A DNA stretch of 64,000 bases. Source: Chrysemys picta bellii. Taxonomy: Eukaryota; Chordata; Testudines; Emydidae. Shown in pieces: positions 23,436-33,914 of the stretch; positions within the stretch are counted from its first letter, which is position 1, and each line of letters opens with the position of its first letter. The stretch spans positions 72,063,302-72,127,301 of the forward strand of contig NC_088799.1 of NCBI RefSeq assembly GCF_011386835.1, read 5' to 3'. Made by a program: the position numbers and the translations under genes. The notes under the pieces are model-generated. The model did no database searches. It was not told the origin of the DNA and saw nothing but the letters and a program-made list of their open reading frames with translations.

Positions 23436-23808
23436 CGCACATTTGATATATAGTGGCATTATAAAGAATAACCAAGCCTGGTTCTTCCAGTCCAGCAGTC
23501 CCACTTTGGAGGCTGATGTTGAGTGGATTGTCAACTCTGCCTCTTTTCCACTCCCCTCCTGAGGTACCATGGGGCTTCTGGGGTCACACCCAGGGAGCAC
23601 ACCCTGTGTTCCTCTGAGTTCAAGAACTGCAACCTTGACAGACCTTGTGTGGGGTGCAGAAATGTGCATTTGTACCCTTCCACATCACATCTGTGTAAGG
23701 GCCTATGTGTAAGATCTGATGAGAATCACTGTACAAAGTAGTATGAGTGCAGGTTGTCAGCATGTTATCCTGCCAGTTCAAACAGCTACTCTGAAAAATA
23801 TGAAGTCA
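23436..23808. other. No gene recognised
   Basis: The frames at 23433-23669 and 23523-23741 overlap on opposite strands and show no domain. Confidence 0.45.
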
Positions 23809-23872
23809 CTGTATTTTATTTGCAAAAAGAACAGGAGTACTTGTGGCACCTTAGAGACTAACAAATTTATTA

Positions 23873-23910
23873 GAGCATAAGCTTTCGTGGACTACAGCCC
23901 ACTTCTTCGG
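23873..23910 (-). ncRNA. Hammerhead-ribozyme-like motif, left arm
   Basis: Minus-strand order: CCGAAGA (consensus CUGANGA, so one core change), one extra A, stem GTGGGC/GTCCAC closing loop TGTA, GAAA, minimal stem GC-TTAT-GC, then TC. Penelope-like elements are known to carry hammerheads with very short helix III. The extra A before helix II and the U-to-C core change argue against activity of this copy. Confidence 0.4.
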
Positions 23911-24247
23911 ATGCATACAGAGTGGAATAAATATTGAGGAGATATATATACACACATACAGAGAGCATAAACGGGTGGGAGTTGTCTTACCAACTCTGAG
24001 AGGCCAATTAAGTAAGAGAAAAAAAACTTTTGAAGTGATAATCAAGCTAGCCCAGTACAGACAGTTTGATAAGAAGTGTGAGTTCTTATCAAACTGTCTG
24101 TACTGGGCTAGCTTGATTATCACTTCAAAAGTTTTTTTTCTCTTACTTCATTGGCCTCTCAGAGGTGGTAAGACAACTCCCACCCGTTTATGCTCTCTGT
24201 ATGTGTGTATATATATCTCCTCAATATTTATTTCACTCTGTATGCAT

Positions 24248-24285
24248 CCAAAGAAGTGGGCTGTAGTCCATGAAAGCTTATGCTC
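24248..24285 (+). ncRNA. Hammerhead-ribozyme-like motif, right arm
   Basis: Same layout as in the left arm: CCAAAGA, A, GTGGGC-TGTA-GTCCAT, GAAA, GC-TTAT-GC, TC. The core has lost both the U and the essential G of CUGANGA, so this copy is almost certainly inactive. Confidence 0.38.
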
Positions 24286-24384
24286 TAATAAATTTGTTAG
24301 TCTCTAAGGTGCCACAAGTACTCCTGTTCTTTTTTGCGGATACAGACTAACACAGCTGCTACTCTGAAACCTGTATTTTATTTG

Positions 24385-24769
24385 TATTTTATAGTGGGAG
24401 TCTTTTGGTAACTCTCTAACAGGGCTATAAGAAGTATGCTGTACTGCACCTGAAGGTTGGGAATGGAGGGTAATGTGCATTGGGTCAAGTAACTCTATTA
24501 TTGTAACTAGGAGAGTGGTGTATTAAAAATATTTGCAGTAAATCGGCATAATGTTGCTAACAGATATCAGAATAAAATAAAGATCAGAGTCACAAGAAAG
24601 TTCTTGTTTTATAAATAGTTAAATATGAATTTCCCTGGTTGTATCCTCAGTAGCTGAGTTGATTACACTAGTGAACTTCCCCTGCAATACAAGCTCAAAA
24701 TACTAGCACACATCTTAAGGACCACTTCCAAGAAATATGCTAGTATTTAATCACTCTGTTAGAGACTGG
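24385..24769. other. No gene recognised
   Basis: Unique AT-rich sequence between the foldback and an LTR-like unit. Confidence 0.5.
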
Positions 24770-25254
24770 ACCATGAGCAGAGGAAGAGTCAAACCTAGTG
24801 GGAAGACTCAGGAACCAATAACCATGTCCGGGGTCCGAACCAGGAGCTAATAGCCAAGTCAGAGCAAGTCAGGAGTCAGAGCCCGGATTGAGAACTATTA
24901 GACATGTTCAGGGTCAGAGCCAAGAGTCAGGAACCAGGGTAGGGGGAGGAAGCCGGGACCAGGAGTGAGGGGAGGTGGCATGGACTGAGTAGGAGCAAAG
25001 CAGGTGAACGTGGTAGTAATGGAACTAGGAGCAGGACAGGATCACGGTGAGGAGCAGCAGACACAGGGAGGATCACAGGTGCAGACATAAACACACTGTG
25101 CAGCCAGAGAGCTGCTGCTGGGTTTAAAAGCCAGCCAGCTGCCCTTCCTGACCAGTCAGGTGGTGCAATCATTGTGTAGCCTACTGTAGGCCATCTGTGC
25201 TTGTTGGGTTGCCAGGAGACTATGCTTCAGGCCCTGATCCCTGGCATGCTGTCA
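24770..25254 (-). repeat. LTR-like unit with degenerate internal tandem words
   Basis: The plus strand reads tgttagagactgg at the left and 'catgctgtca' at the right, so the unit is TG...CA in either orientation. In minus orientation it starts TGACAGCATGCC, with a TATA-like 'ggcttttaaaccc' (plus 25118-25130). The distal half has many imperfect repeats of 'gtcagagccaggagtcaggaacca' type words (24835-24940). No target duplication was found. It resembles gypsy or ERV LTRs of turtles, without an internal region. Confidence 0.45.
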
Positions 25255-26084
25255 TATTCTAATTAGAGGTAAATAAGATCTGTGTACCTATATCTTCTCA
25301 CAAATGATCCAGTGAGCCTACACACTTTGATTCGGGTTCTAGGATTACCACTCTCTCAATCTGGTACTTCATTATTACAAATACAAAGGTTTCCTTTGGG
25401 GAAGTTAGAACCATGAGTATCAGAATACATGCGACATTCAAAGATTATTGTAATGTATTTTCCACTTCTAGTAATGGAACATTAATTAAGGAGGTAGTGT
25501 TGAGAGAGCCAATATTTCTGTTTCTTAATTCATTAACAGTAATATTTTGTGCTCTGTTTCCTTGACATGACAACCAGATTCTGCAGTCCTATTGCCTACA
25601 CTACAGTTTCATTTTTCCTGTAAAGTACCATGGACTGCTACATAGCAATATAAATAATGCTTTTTACCTTCCCAGTGCCTGACTATGATAGGAAATTGGA
25701 TGAAAGTATTGTGAGTATAATGCAACCTGAATAATGTAGAAAGGATGGTTATTGGCCTGGGGAAGCATTTACAAAAAGGGAGTTGGAAGTCATGTCTGCA
25801 CTATATTTAGGTTGCTTCATGCTTACCTTTTACTAAAATAGCTTGTACACTCAAAGTCCTATTAGAGTCACTGCTCATCTTGGATTTCAAATTGGTGGCT
25901 TATGGTACCCTGTATCATGCATGTGTGTTCTCAAGTCATCAAATACCCCTCTGAAATGCAGATGTCCACATAATCATCCATGCACTTTTCATCTATAGGT
26001 GAAGATGCCGGGCAAACAATGTATTCATCAAATTAACCCCTTTTTATGTTTCAAAATTATCCTCAAACTAATTTTGATTTTTTT
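25255..26084. other. No gene recognised
   Basis: Unique AT-rich DNA. Nothing bounded or coding is visible. Confidence 0.5.
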
Positions 26085-26330
26085 TTATGGTTGGTCTCAT
26101 AGTGCTGTAGTGTAGATGCTTCCTACATGATGGAAGGCATTTTCCCATTAATTTAGTTAATCCACCTCTCTGAGAGATGGTGACTAGGTTTACAGAAAAG
26201 TTCTTCCATCATGTTGCATCTAAAGTGGGGGTTAGTCAACCTAACTGTGTCACACAGGGTGCAGAATTTTTCACAGCCCTGAGCAATGTAGGTAGGCCGA
26301 TCTAATGTTTAGGTGTAGATCAAGGCTTAG
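26085..26330. mobile_element. Decayed palindromic MITE
   Basis: 'gtgctgtagtgtagatgctt' at the left and 'ggtgtagatcaaggc' at the right frame internal inverted words: 'aaggcattttcccattaatt' with 'cacctctctgagagatgg', then 'cacacagggtgcagaatttt' with 'tcacagccctgagcaatgta'. Turtle MITEs with 'agtgtagac' ends have this order. Terminal flanks are too decayed for a target duplication. Confidence 0.5.
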
Positions 26331-27689
26331 TTTCTCTTTCACAAATTGAAACCCTAGCTTAACCTAGATATAACATATTTACTCACCAGAAACCACTAAT
26401 TAATGGCAAGTTATTTCCCTTTCTGCTCACAGATCCTCTCTGTTGAAATCAGTCAAATAAAATGCCACTCCATATGCAGACATCTCTTGCCAAACTAAAT
26501 GGAGTAGGAACTTCCCAGAGATTTAAGAGACTCATTGGAATAATATTTTAATGGCCAATCTAAAACCCGTTGAACTGAATGGGAGTCTTTCTATTGACTT
26601 CCATTAGCGTTGGATCTGGCCTTTAAAGTATGAAGGGAATCCAACAAAGAAACTAACAGGGCTCAGTCAAAGGGCCTACGGTACCCACCACTGACTTTCA
26701 ATAGCAGTTGGGCACCTTAGGCCATTTTGAAAATCCCAGCCAAAAATCTAATCTTTGAAACTCAGTCAAAAATAGGAGGTTGAGAAGGATATTCTGGCCC
26801 CTTTTAAGAATCTTCACTAACTTTTCTTTCTTTTAGAACTATCCATAGGCTATATAAAGCTTTCAACATGTCTAAATGAACTTACTGTTAGAAGTCAGTG
26901 TATGTAGGAGACTGACTGATGACTACTTCTCTCACTGTTTATCATGCTGAAAGGGTCAAATTAATCCTTTATGTACACTGATGCCAGTGGCATTACAGGA
27001 GGGATGAATTTGGTCCAAAATCTCAGATCTAAGCCATCAATCATTATGTGACTTATAAAGAAAACAAATCTTCTTCCATGCACATTTCAGTGGTTAAACC
27101 AAGTGAACATTTAAAGATGAAACCAGCTTTTGAGCTGCACTTTTCCTACAGTTGAAAGTATGTCTAACAAGACAGCAATGCTTCGGAACCACTGCAAGGT
27201 ACCTACAAACATATGCTACTAAAGAAAAGAGAATACAATATAAAACAAGGACTGTGGGGTGAAGAATTTGAGTGAAGAATGTGTGAAGAATTTTCTGACT
27301 TTTAGAAAATTTTTAATATACTATCCTAATTTAGGAGACTAAATACCTAATACCTTGTTTTTATCACAGCTATGGCACTTTAGAAGAAAGTTAATGGATT
27401 TCTTTGCTTGCCTTTCTAGCAAAACTAGCTAATAACATACCCTGTCAATGTCATCAGTCAGATATTGCAGCAAGCTGTTCCTAAAAGTTCACCCAGTCAG
27501 ACTACAAAAAACAGAAAAGCTGTGATGTAAAGGAAACATATTTATTAAAAAAAAAGTCTATTTAATGGTACAATAATGTTGTAATTCTAACAGTACCCTA
27601 TTTACTGTTACACTAATATATTCCAGAGTACAATGTAAGGGGGAAAAAGCAGTAAATGACTTGAAATCTATGCACATTTTGATGGTTTC
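26331..27689. other. No gene recognised; near-palindromic and 'tttgaaaatcc' repeat traces
   Basis: At 26565-26625 'gaatgggagtctttctattg' and 'acttccattagcgttggatc' form a near-palindromic copy. At 26720-26760 'cattttgaaaatcccagcc' is the repeat word also seen at 23400. 'gccagtggcattacagg' at 26985-27000 is a further trace. No coding signal. Confidence 0.4.
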
Positions 27690-27910
27690 GTAATCTAGGA
27701 AACTGAATAGGGACTAGGGAGGCCTGTTTTCTATTCCTGGCTCTGACACTAACTTGCTGTGACCTTGGGCAAGTCACTTGGCCTTTCTGTGCCTCACTTT
27801 CCCCTCCCTCCATCTACCTGTCTCAATACATTGGAATGTAAGTCCTTTGAGGCAGAAAATGATTCTTACTATGTGTTTGTAACAGCACTGATCACCTATC
27901 TCAGTTGCAG
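27690..27910 (+). repeat. MIR-like SINE with turtle-type 3' tail
   Basis: 'attcctggctctgacactaa' is followed by 'gctgtgaccttgggcaagtc', 'acttggcctttctgtgcctc' and 'actttcccc'. The tail 'agtcctttgaggcagaaaat' with 'gtgtttgtaacagcactgat' is the form usual in turtle DNA. Confidence 0.8.
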
Positions 27911-28849
27911 CCTGTAAATAATAATAACCGATGGGATACAAAAAGAGGCATCACATCTAAAGACATTGTGAAGGACCAATAGTTAAATATCTTTGTTATG
28001 GACATGTGGGAACTAATAGATTTCCCCCTTAATCTGAATGCTAGACTGATTCCATGATTTACGAATAAATTATTTATCTATTAGTCTGGCATAGTTTGGG
28101 CAATTCTGACTGCTATAATTTATTCTCATACTATGAAAAAATAAAACACCTGGATATTGACAACCAAGTCCTATTCACGAAGTTCTCAAAATTTTCCAAA
28201 TACTGTGTATGTTACAGATAGTGGAATGGCCGCACCATCCAAGATGAAGATTTCCTGGCTCATTATTCCATCTCCCGCATGATTCTCAAGTGTGTAAGTT
28301 TAATTTAGCCAATTTCGGAGGTGAAAAGTGTAACTCGTACAATATACAGAAGTGCATTAGTTTTAATTTGGCTTTAATAGTAATGGAGTTAGTATGTTCA
28401 CAGTTCTCTGTCCATTCATCAATAAAGAGAAATTGGACAAATCAACATCTCTTCTCATTTTTCTTCCACAGGGATGTTATGGGTTCATTTTAGACAAAGT
28501 GTAATTGATTGCATTTGAGCAAGACATCTTGTAAGTTTAGTTACTTTTTTAGTCACACCCCACTGATGTTTTGATTATAGGAAGAGTATGGAAGCACCTA
28601 GCATGGAAGGAATCCATTGTTTATGCAGAGCCACTGGTATAAGATGATGCATTATATTTTTTCATGTAATTACTGGAGTGATAGGATACACATATAAGGC
28701 TTGCTTGTGGAATAGAATCTCTCTACAGGCAATGTCCTAAGCCTGCAAGTCCCTGCCATCAGTATCCGGGCTATTAAGTGCTTGGGGAACTCTGTGATTC
28801 CTCCACAGAGGAATAGAATACAGAAATTCTCAGCTACGTGCAACCACCC
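27911..28849. other. No gene recognised
   Basis: AT-rich unique sequence. Frames at 28290-28493 and 28670-28861 have no domain. Confidence 0.5.
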
Positions 28850-28915
28850 ACGAAAACTCATGCTCCAATACGTCTGTTAGTCTATAAGGTGCCACAGGAC
28901 TCTTTGCTCTTTCAA
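28850..28915 (+). mobile_element. Penelope-like 3' fragment (third subfamily)
   Basis: 'cacccacgaaaactcatgct', then 'ccaatacgtctgttagtcta' and 'taaggtgccacaggactctt' align position by position with the right arm of the foldback at 24265-24325 (cca-tgaaagcttatgct..., ttgttagtctctaaggtgccac). The CUGANGA side of the ribozyme-like motif and the terminal tail are missing. Confidence 0.6.
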
Positions 28916-28930
28916 CTCTGTGTGTCCAAT

Positions 28931-28985
28931 CCTGCAGTCCTTACTCAAGCAAAACTCCCATTGGCTAAGGATTAAGGACTGCAGG
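28931..28985. repeat. Near-palindromic dispersed repeat with 13-bp perfect arms
   Basis: 'cctgcagtcctta' (28931-28943) and 'taaggactgcagg' (28973-28985) are exact reverse complements around a centre containing 'aaaactcccattgg'. The same class, centred on 'cattgacttcaatg'-like words, recurs many times in this window. It was probably a small palindromic DNA transposon. Confidence 0.6.
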
Positions 28986-29589
28986 TTTTAGTTCTGGGAA
29001 TACAATAAAAGGTAATTAATGAGCACACACATTGTATGTTACACTAAGTGTTTCAGGAGCTTCCCTGGAAATTTTCTTTCTTTGGTCATTTTCTTTCAGA
29101 CCCTAAGGGAGAGAGTTTCAGAAATGGACTTCCATTTTTGCAGGCATAGAAATAATAATTGCATGAACATTTCTGGGCTCATAATTAATTTCTGGTACAA
29201 ATATTAGTAGTTAGATGCCTCATTGCTTATGCTTAAAAATTGCCCCCACAAAAGTGAGAGATGGGTTAAGGTTTGGCTAAAAATCTGGCCCTAAACAACA
29301 TTTCAAGACACCTCCCAAGGCTCAGTGGATCACAAAGCATGGCTACTTGCACATTTTAGAGGGTCTTATGCCTGCATTCCCTTGTATAGGGCTAGCTCTT
29401 CTTGCTGGTGTGACAAGGATAAGCAATTTGCAGAGGCTAACACCAATATAAGTAGTGAAGCAATACCTGACCTTAAATTAATTATTTCCTACCTCTCCAT
29501 CTGTGCATGTATTCTGCTGCTTCAAAGCATTTTCTGTTGAATAATTGAATAATAATTTCTATTGGCTGATTATACTTAAAAGACCCATG
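28986..29589. other. No gene recognised
   Basis: Unique sequence. Frames at 29019-29207 and 29325-29540 have no domain. 'aaaaatctggccctaaa' near 29278 is a short trace of an old repeat. Confidence 0.5.
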
Positions 29590-30486
29590 TATGACATTTT
29601 GGGGTTCAATCCACACCAGTGAAGGGCTGTGTCTTGGGTGTCTCATAATGCTTTGCTGCTGTAGCTTCCATCTGGGTCCTTCATAAACAGCCTTCAGGTA
29701 ATACCTTGTGTGTCTATGTTAATGTTGCAGCCTGCCCACTCCCTCCAATCACACTTCGGATTCCACCAGCCTTGGTTACCTCTTGCAGGATGACCCCCAA
29801 CACACTCCCAGTTCTGGATTTCCCCCCTCCAAAACATGTGCTTTGCACTCTTCATCCCTCTCCTGGACAGTCCAGATATATCGGGTCCTTTGCCCCTGTA
29901 AGAGATTCAGTATGCAACAGTTTACTACCCCAAATGGAGTTACCCACACAGTTTACAACACTGGATGAGTTTTAATGAAAGAATTAAAAAAAGATTATAT
30001 AACTACAGAGAGAGAGGTTTTAAGTGAGTACAACTAGAAGGCATTAAAGTCAGAAATGATTACAGAATAAATAAAAACAAAATGCTTTCTTAACTTAACA
30101 AACTAGCCTTCGTTCAAAGTGAAGTTTTTTTCCAGTAACATTGCTGACCAAGTTTTAGATTAAGATCTGCTCCCCAAGTCCATAGGCTGTTTCTTTTGTC
30201 ATCTTAGGTGGGAAAGAGAGAGATGGAGATGGGGAGAGAACTTGGGGTATGTTTGCCCCTCACTTTTATAGTCCAGTCCCCTTTTGAGATGCATTTTCTT
30301 GAAGGTTACCCCTCAAAGTATTCAAACAGTAAAGTAGGCAACATAGTGTCTAGTAGTGAAAGAAATTCCATGCTGTTTCTTCTCATCTCTGTTTGCTGAA
30401 ATGTAGATTTCCTTTGTCTCCTATCTCTTCTTCCCCCTCTTCTCCCCACCCCTCGCTTGCTGTCTGAGGACACTGTTTACAACTTA
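29590..30486 (-). repeat. LTR-like dispersed repeat, segment 1 (split by CR1)
   Basis: The segment contains 'ccaaaacatgtgctttgcac', 'ctcctggacagtccagatat' and 'tacaacactggatgagtttt', and ends 'ctgtttacaactta'. From familiarity with turtle sequence this is one dispersed repeat that continues at 35664. A TATA-like TATAAAAGTG lies on the minus strand at 30270-30261, which suggests minus orientation if it is an LTR. The outer left end is uncertain. No coding region is present. The frames at 29706-29975 are fortuitous. Confidence 0.55.
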
Positions 30487-31325
30487 GAATCATAGAATCA
30501 TAGACTTTAAGGTCAGAAGGGACCATTATGATCATCTAGTCCGACCTCCTGCACAACGCAGGCCACAGAATCTCACCCACCCACTCCTGTATCAAACCCC
30601 TAACCTATGTCTGAGCTATTGAAGTCCTCAAATCATGGTTTAAAGACTTCAAGGTGCAGAAAATCCTCCAGCAAGTGACCCATGCCCCACTCTGTAGAGG
30701 AAGGCGAACCCCCCCCCCCGGGCCTCTGCCAACCTGCTCTGGAGGAAAATTTCTTCCCGACTCCAAATATGGCGAATAGCTAAACCCTGAGCATGTGGGC
30801 AAGACTCACCAGCCAGACACCCAAGAAATAATTCTCTGTAGTAACTCAGATCCCACCCCATCTAACATCCCATCACAGGCCATTGGGCATATTTACCACT
30901 AATAGTCAAAAATCAATTAATTGCCAAAATTAGGCTATCCCATCATACCATCCCCTCCATAAACTTATCAAGCTTAGTCTTGAAGCCAGATATGTCTTTT
31001 GCCCCCACTGCTCCCCTTGGAAGGCTGTTCCAGAACTTCACTCCTCTGATGGTTAGAAACCTTCATCTAATTTCAAGTGTAAACTTCCTGATGGCCAGTT
31101 TATATCCATTTGTTCTTGTGTCCACATTGGTACTGAGCTTAAATAATTCCTCTCCCTCCCTGGTATTTATTCCTCTGATATATTTATAGAGAGCAATCAT
31201 ATCTCCCCTCAGTCTTCTTTTGGTTAGGCTAAACAAGCCAAGCTCTTTGAGTCTCCTTTAATAGGACAGGTTTTCTATTCCTTGGATCACCTAGTAGCCC
31301 TTCTCTGCACCTGTTCCAGTTTGAA
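30487..31325 (-). other. CR1 C-terminal tail and 3'UTR
   Basis: The stretch below the last ORF2 frame holds the decayed end of ORF2 and the CR1 3'UTR: the complement of 'aggtcagaagggaccattat', 'gatcatctagtccgacctcc' and 'gacccatgccccactctg'. A C-run of about eleven bases lies at 30709-30719. The 3' terminus is the short 'gaatcata' repeat recognised by CR1 reverse transcriptase. Confidence 0.85.
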
Positions 31326-32884
31326 TTAATCCTTCTTAAACATGGGAGACCAGAACTGCACACAGTATTCCAGATGAGGTCTCACCAGTGCCTTGTATAA
31401 CGGTACTATCACCTCCTTATCTCTACTGGAAATACCTCGCCTGATGCATCCCAAGACCGCATTAGCTTTTTTCACGGCCATATCACATTGGCGGCTCATA
31501 GTCATCCTGTGATCAACCAATACTCCAAGGTCCTTCTCCATCTCTGTTACTTCCAACTGATGCGTCCCCAGCTTATAACAAAAATTCTTGTTATTAATCT
31601 CTAAATGCATGACCTTCCACTTTTCACTATTAAATTTCATCCTATTAATATTACTCCAGTTTACAAGATCATCCAGATCTTCCTGTATGATATCCCGATC
31701 CTTCTCTGTATTGGCAATCCCTCCCAGCTTTGTGTCATCCGTAAACTTTATTAGCACATTCCCACTTTTTATGCCAAGGTCAGTAATAAAAAGATTAAAT
31801 AAGATTGATCCCAAAACCAATCCCTGAGGAACTCCACTAGTAACCTCCCTCCAGCCTGACATTTCCCCTTTCAGTACGACCTGTTGTAGTCTCCCATTAA
31901 CCAGTTCCTTATCCACCTTTCAATTTTCATATTGATCCCCATCTTTTCCAATTTAGATAATAATTCCCCATGTGAAACCGTATCAAACGCCTTACTGAAA
32001 TTGAGGTAAATTAGATCCACTGTGTTTCCTTTGTATAAAAAATCTGTTACCTTCTCAAAAAAGAAAATCAGGTTGGTTTGGCACAATCTACCTTTTGTAA
32101 AACCATGTTGTATTTTGTCTCAATTACCATTGACCTCAGTGTCCTTAACAACTTTCTCCTTCAAATTTTTTTCCAAGACCTTGCATATTACAGATGTTAA
32201 ACTAACAGGCCTGTAGTTATCTGGATCACTTTTTTTTCCTTTCTTAAAAATAAGAACTATGTTAGCAATTCTCCAGTCATACAGTACAACCCCTGAGTTT
32301 ACAGATTCATTAAAAATTCTTGCTAATGGGCTTGCAATTTCATGTGTCAGTTCCTTTAATATTCTTGGATGAAGATTATTTTGGCCCCCCATTTTAGTCC
32401 CATTAAGCTGTTTGAGTTTGGCTTCTACCTCGGATGTGATAATATCTACCTCCATATCCTCATTCCCATTTGTCATCCTACCATTATCCCCAAGCTCCTC
32501 ATTAGCCTCATTAAAGACCGAGGCAAAGTATTTGTTTAGATATTGTGCCATGCCTAGATTATCCTTAACCTCCACTCCAGCCTCAGTGTTTAGCGGTCCC
32601 ACTTCTTCTTTCTTTGTTTTCTTCTTATTTATATGGCTATAGAACCTTTTACTATAGGTTTTAATTCCCTTTGCAAGGTCCAATTCTACATGGCTTTTGG
32701 CCTTTCTCACCTTATCCCTACATGTTCTGACCTCAATAAGGTAGCTCTCCTTGCTGATCACTCCCATCTTCTACTCCTTGTAGGCTTTCTGCTTTTTCTT
32801 AATTACCTTTTTGAGATGCTTGCTCATCCAGCTTGGTCTACAATTCCTGCCTATGAATTTTTTCCCCTTTCTTGGGATGCAGGC
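31326..32884 (-). pseudogene. CR1 ORF2 reverse transcriptase remnant
   Basis: Three frames in sequence. 32767-32120 carries the finger region, with YLNKYFASVFN, HPRILKELTHEIASPL and NYRPVSLTSVICKVLE. 32086-31871 carries motif A, reading YLNFSKAFDTVSH. 31916-31326 carries motif B SGVPQGLVLG, motif C FTDDTKL and the thumb-like KVMHLE, EKDLGVLVD and [11 protein letters not shown] words. The first Asp of motif A (YLDFSKAFD in active CR1) is Asn, codon AAT at 32002-32000. The two Asp of motif C are intact. A one-base-type frameshift lies near 31880-31895 and another near 32100. The product would copy CR1 RNA by target-primed reverse transcription in the nucleus; this copy cannot. Confidence 0.92.
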
Positions 32885-33897
32885 TTATGATAGTTTCTGC
32901 AACTTTGACTTGAAGTAATTCCAGGCCTCCTCCGCTTTTAGAACCACAAGTTCTTCAGTCCAATCCACTTCCCTAACTAATTTCCTTACTTTTTTTAAGT
33001 TAGCCCTATTGAAATCAAAAACCCTAGTCACAGATATATTTTTGTTTATCCTTCTATTTTGTTTAAACTGAATTAGCTCATAATAGCTCGAACCCAGGTT
33101 GTCCCCTACAACCATTTCTACTATGAGGTCCTCACTACTCACCAAAACCAAATCTAAAATGGCATCCCCTCTTGCCGGTTCAGCAACCACTTGGTGAAGG
33201 AATCCATCAGCTATCACATCCAGGAAAATCTGAGCCCTATTATTATTACTAGCACTTGTCCTCCAGTCTATATCTGGAAAGTTAAAGTCTCCCATGATCA
33301 CACCATTCCCATTAGTATTTACTTCATTAAAAACACTAAAGAGGTCTCTATCCATCTATAGCACACTCCAAGCACTATCCCAGGGGAGGCTCTAGTAGCT
33401 TTCTTCCCTAATGTGATTTTTGCCCAGACAGACTCTGTCTTATCCATTCCATCACTTCTTATTTCTTTACAATCTAACTCATCATTGACATACAGTGTTG
33501 CTCCACCACCTTTGCCTTTATTTCTGTCTTTCCTAAATAGCACATACCCTTCAATACCTGTACTCCAGTCATGACTACTATTCCACCATGTTTCTGTTAT
33601 CCCTACTATAATATCTGGTTTCACTTCCTGCACCAGTAACGCTAGTTTCTCCATTTTGTTACCTAGGCTCCTCGCTTTGGTGTACAAACATCTTAATTTT
33701 TGCTGTTTGGTTTCCCTCACATTCTTTACCCGATTAGGCCCAGACATTCTACTGCCAGTATCACTTATTAGACTGCTATCTATACTACCCTTCCTCCTTA
33801 TGTCCATTCTCCTACCCACGGCTGTATCCTTTCTTACTTCGTTTTCTTCCCTCTCAATGTTAAAATCCGATGTGGAGATTACCTGGACATCTCCCAA
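32885..33897 (-). pseudogene. CR1 ORF2 AP-like endonuclease remnant
   Basis: The first frame (33897-33319, 192 codons) has a linker, then KLRCLYTKARSLGNK (res. 67-81), IVGITETWWN (97-106) and GGGATLYV. It breaks after VLGVCYR at about 33357, where some codons are missing and the frame shifts. The second frame (33355-32885) has MGDFNFPDIDW (21-31), ILDLVLV (66-72) and LGSSYYELI (87-95). In the APE-type endonucleases of CR1 the last block is SDH, with catalytic Asp and His. Here both are Tyr (TAT TAT, 33085-33080), so nicking activity is lost even apart from the frameshift. Confidence 0.92.
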
Positions 33898-33914
33898 CCA
33901 TCTCCCCCCAATAC

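Larger units (their letters stand above)
23809..24384. mobile_element. Penelope-like foldback insertion with 14-bp target duplication
   Basis: The insertion body (23823-24370) is flanked by ctgtattttatttg at 23809-23822 and again at 24371-24384. A left arm (23823-24075) and right arm (24083-24335) of about 253 bases are reverse complements, with about five substitutions and one length difference. A 7-base loop 'gtgtgag' separates them. Only the right, plus-oriented arm continues into a 35-base tail: gatacagactaacacagctg and then 'ctactctgaaacc'. The family resembles Penelope-like retroelement ends known from turtles, and the inverted partial copy and variable-length duplication fit that class. 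No reverse transcriptase or GIY-YIG coding sequence is present. The frames at 23851-24123 and 23975-24307 are mirror readings of the arms. Confidence 0.75.

Noticed and set aside
23851..24307. Two 90-110 codon frames of almost the same protein on opposite strands
   Set aside because: They are the two arms of the Penelope-like foldback read in mirror image.
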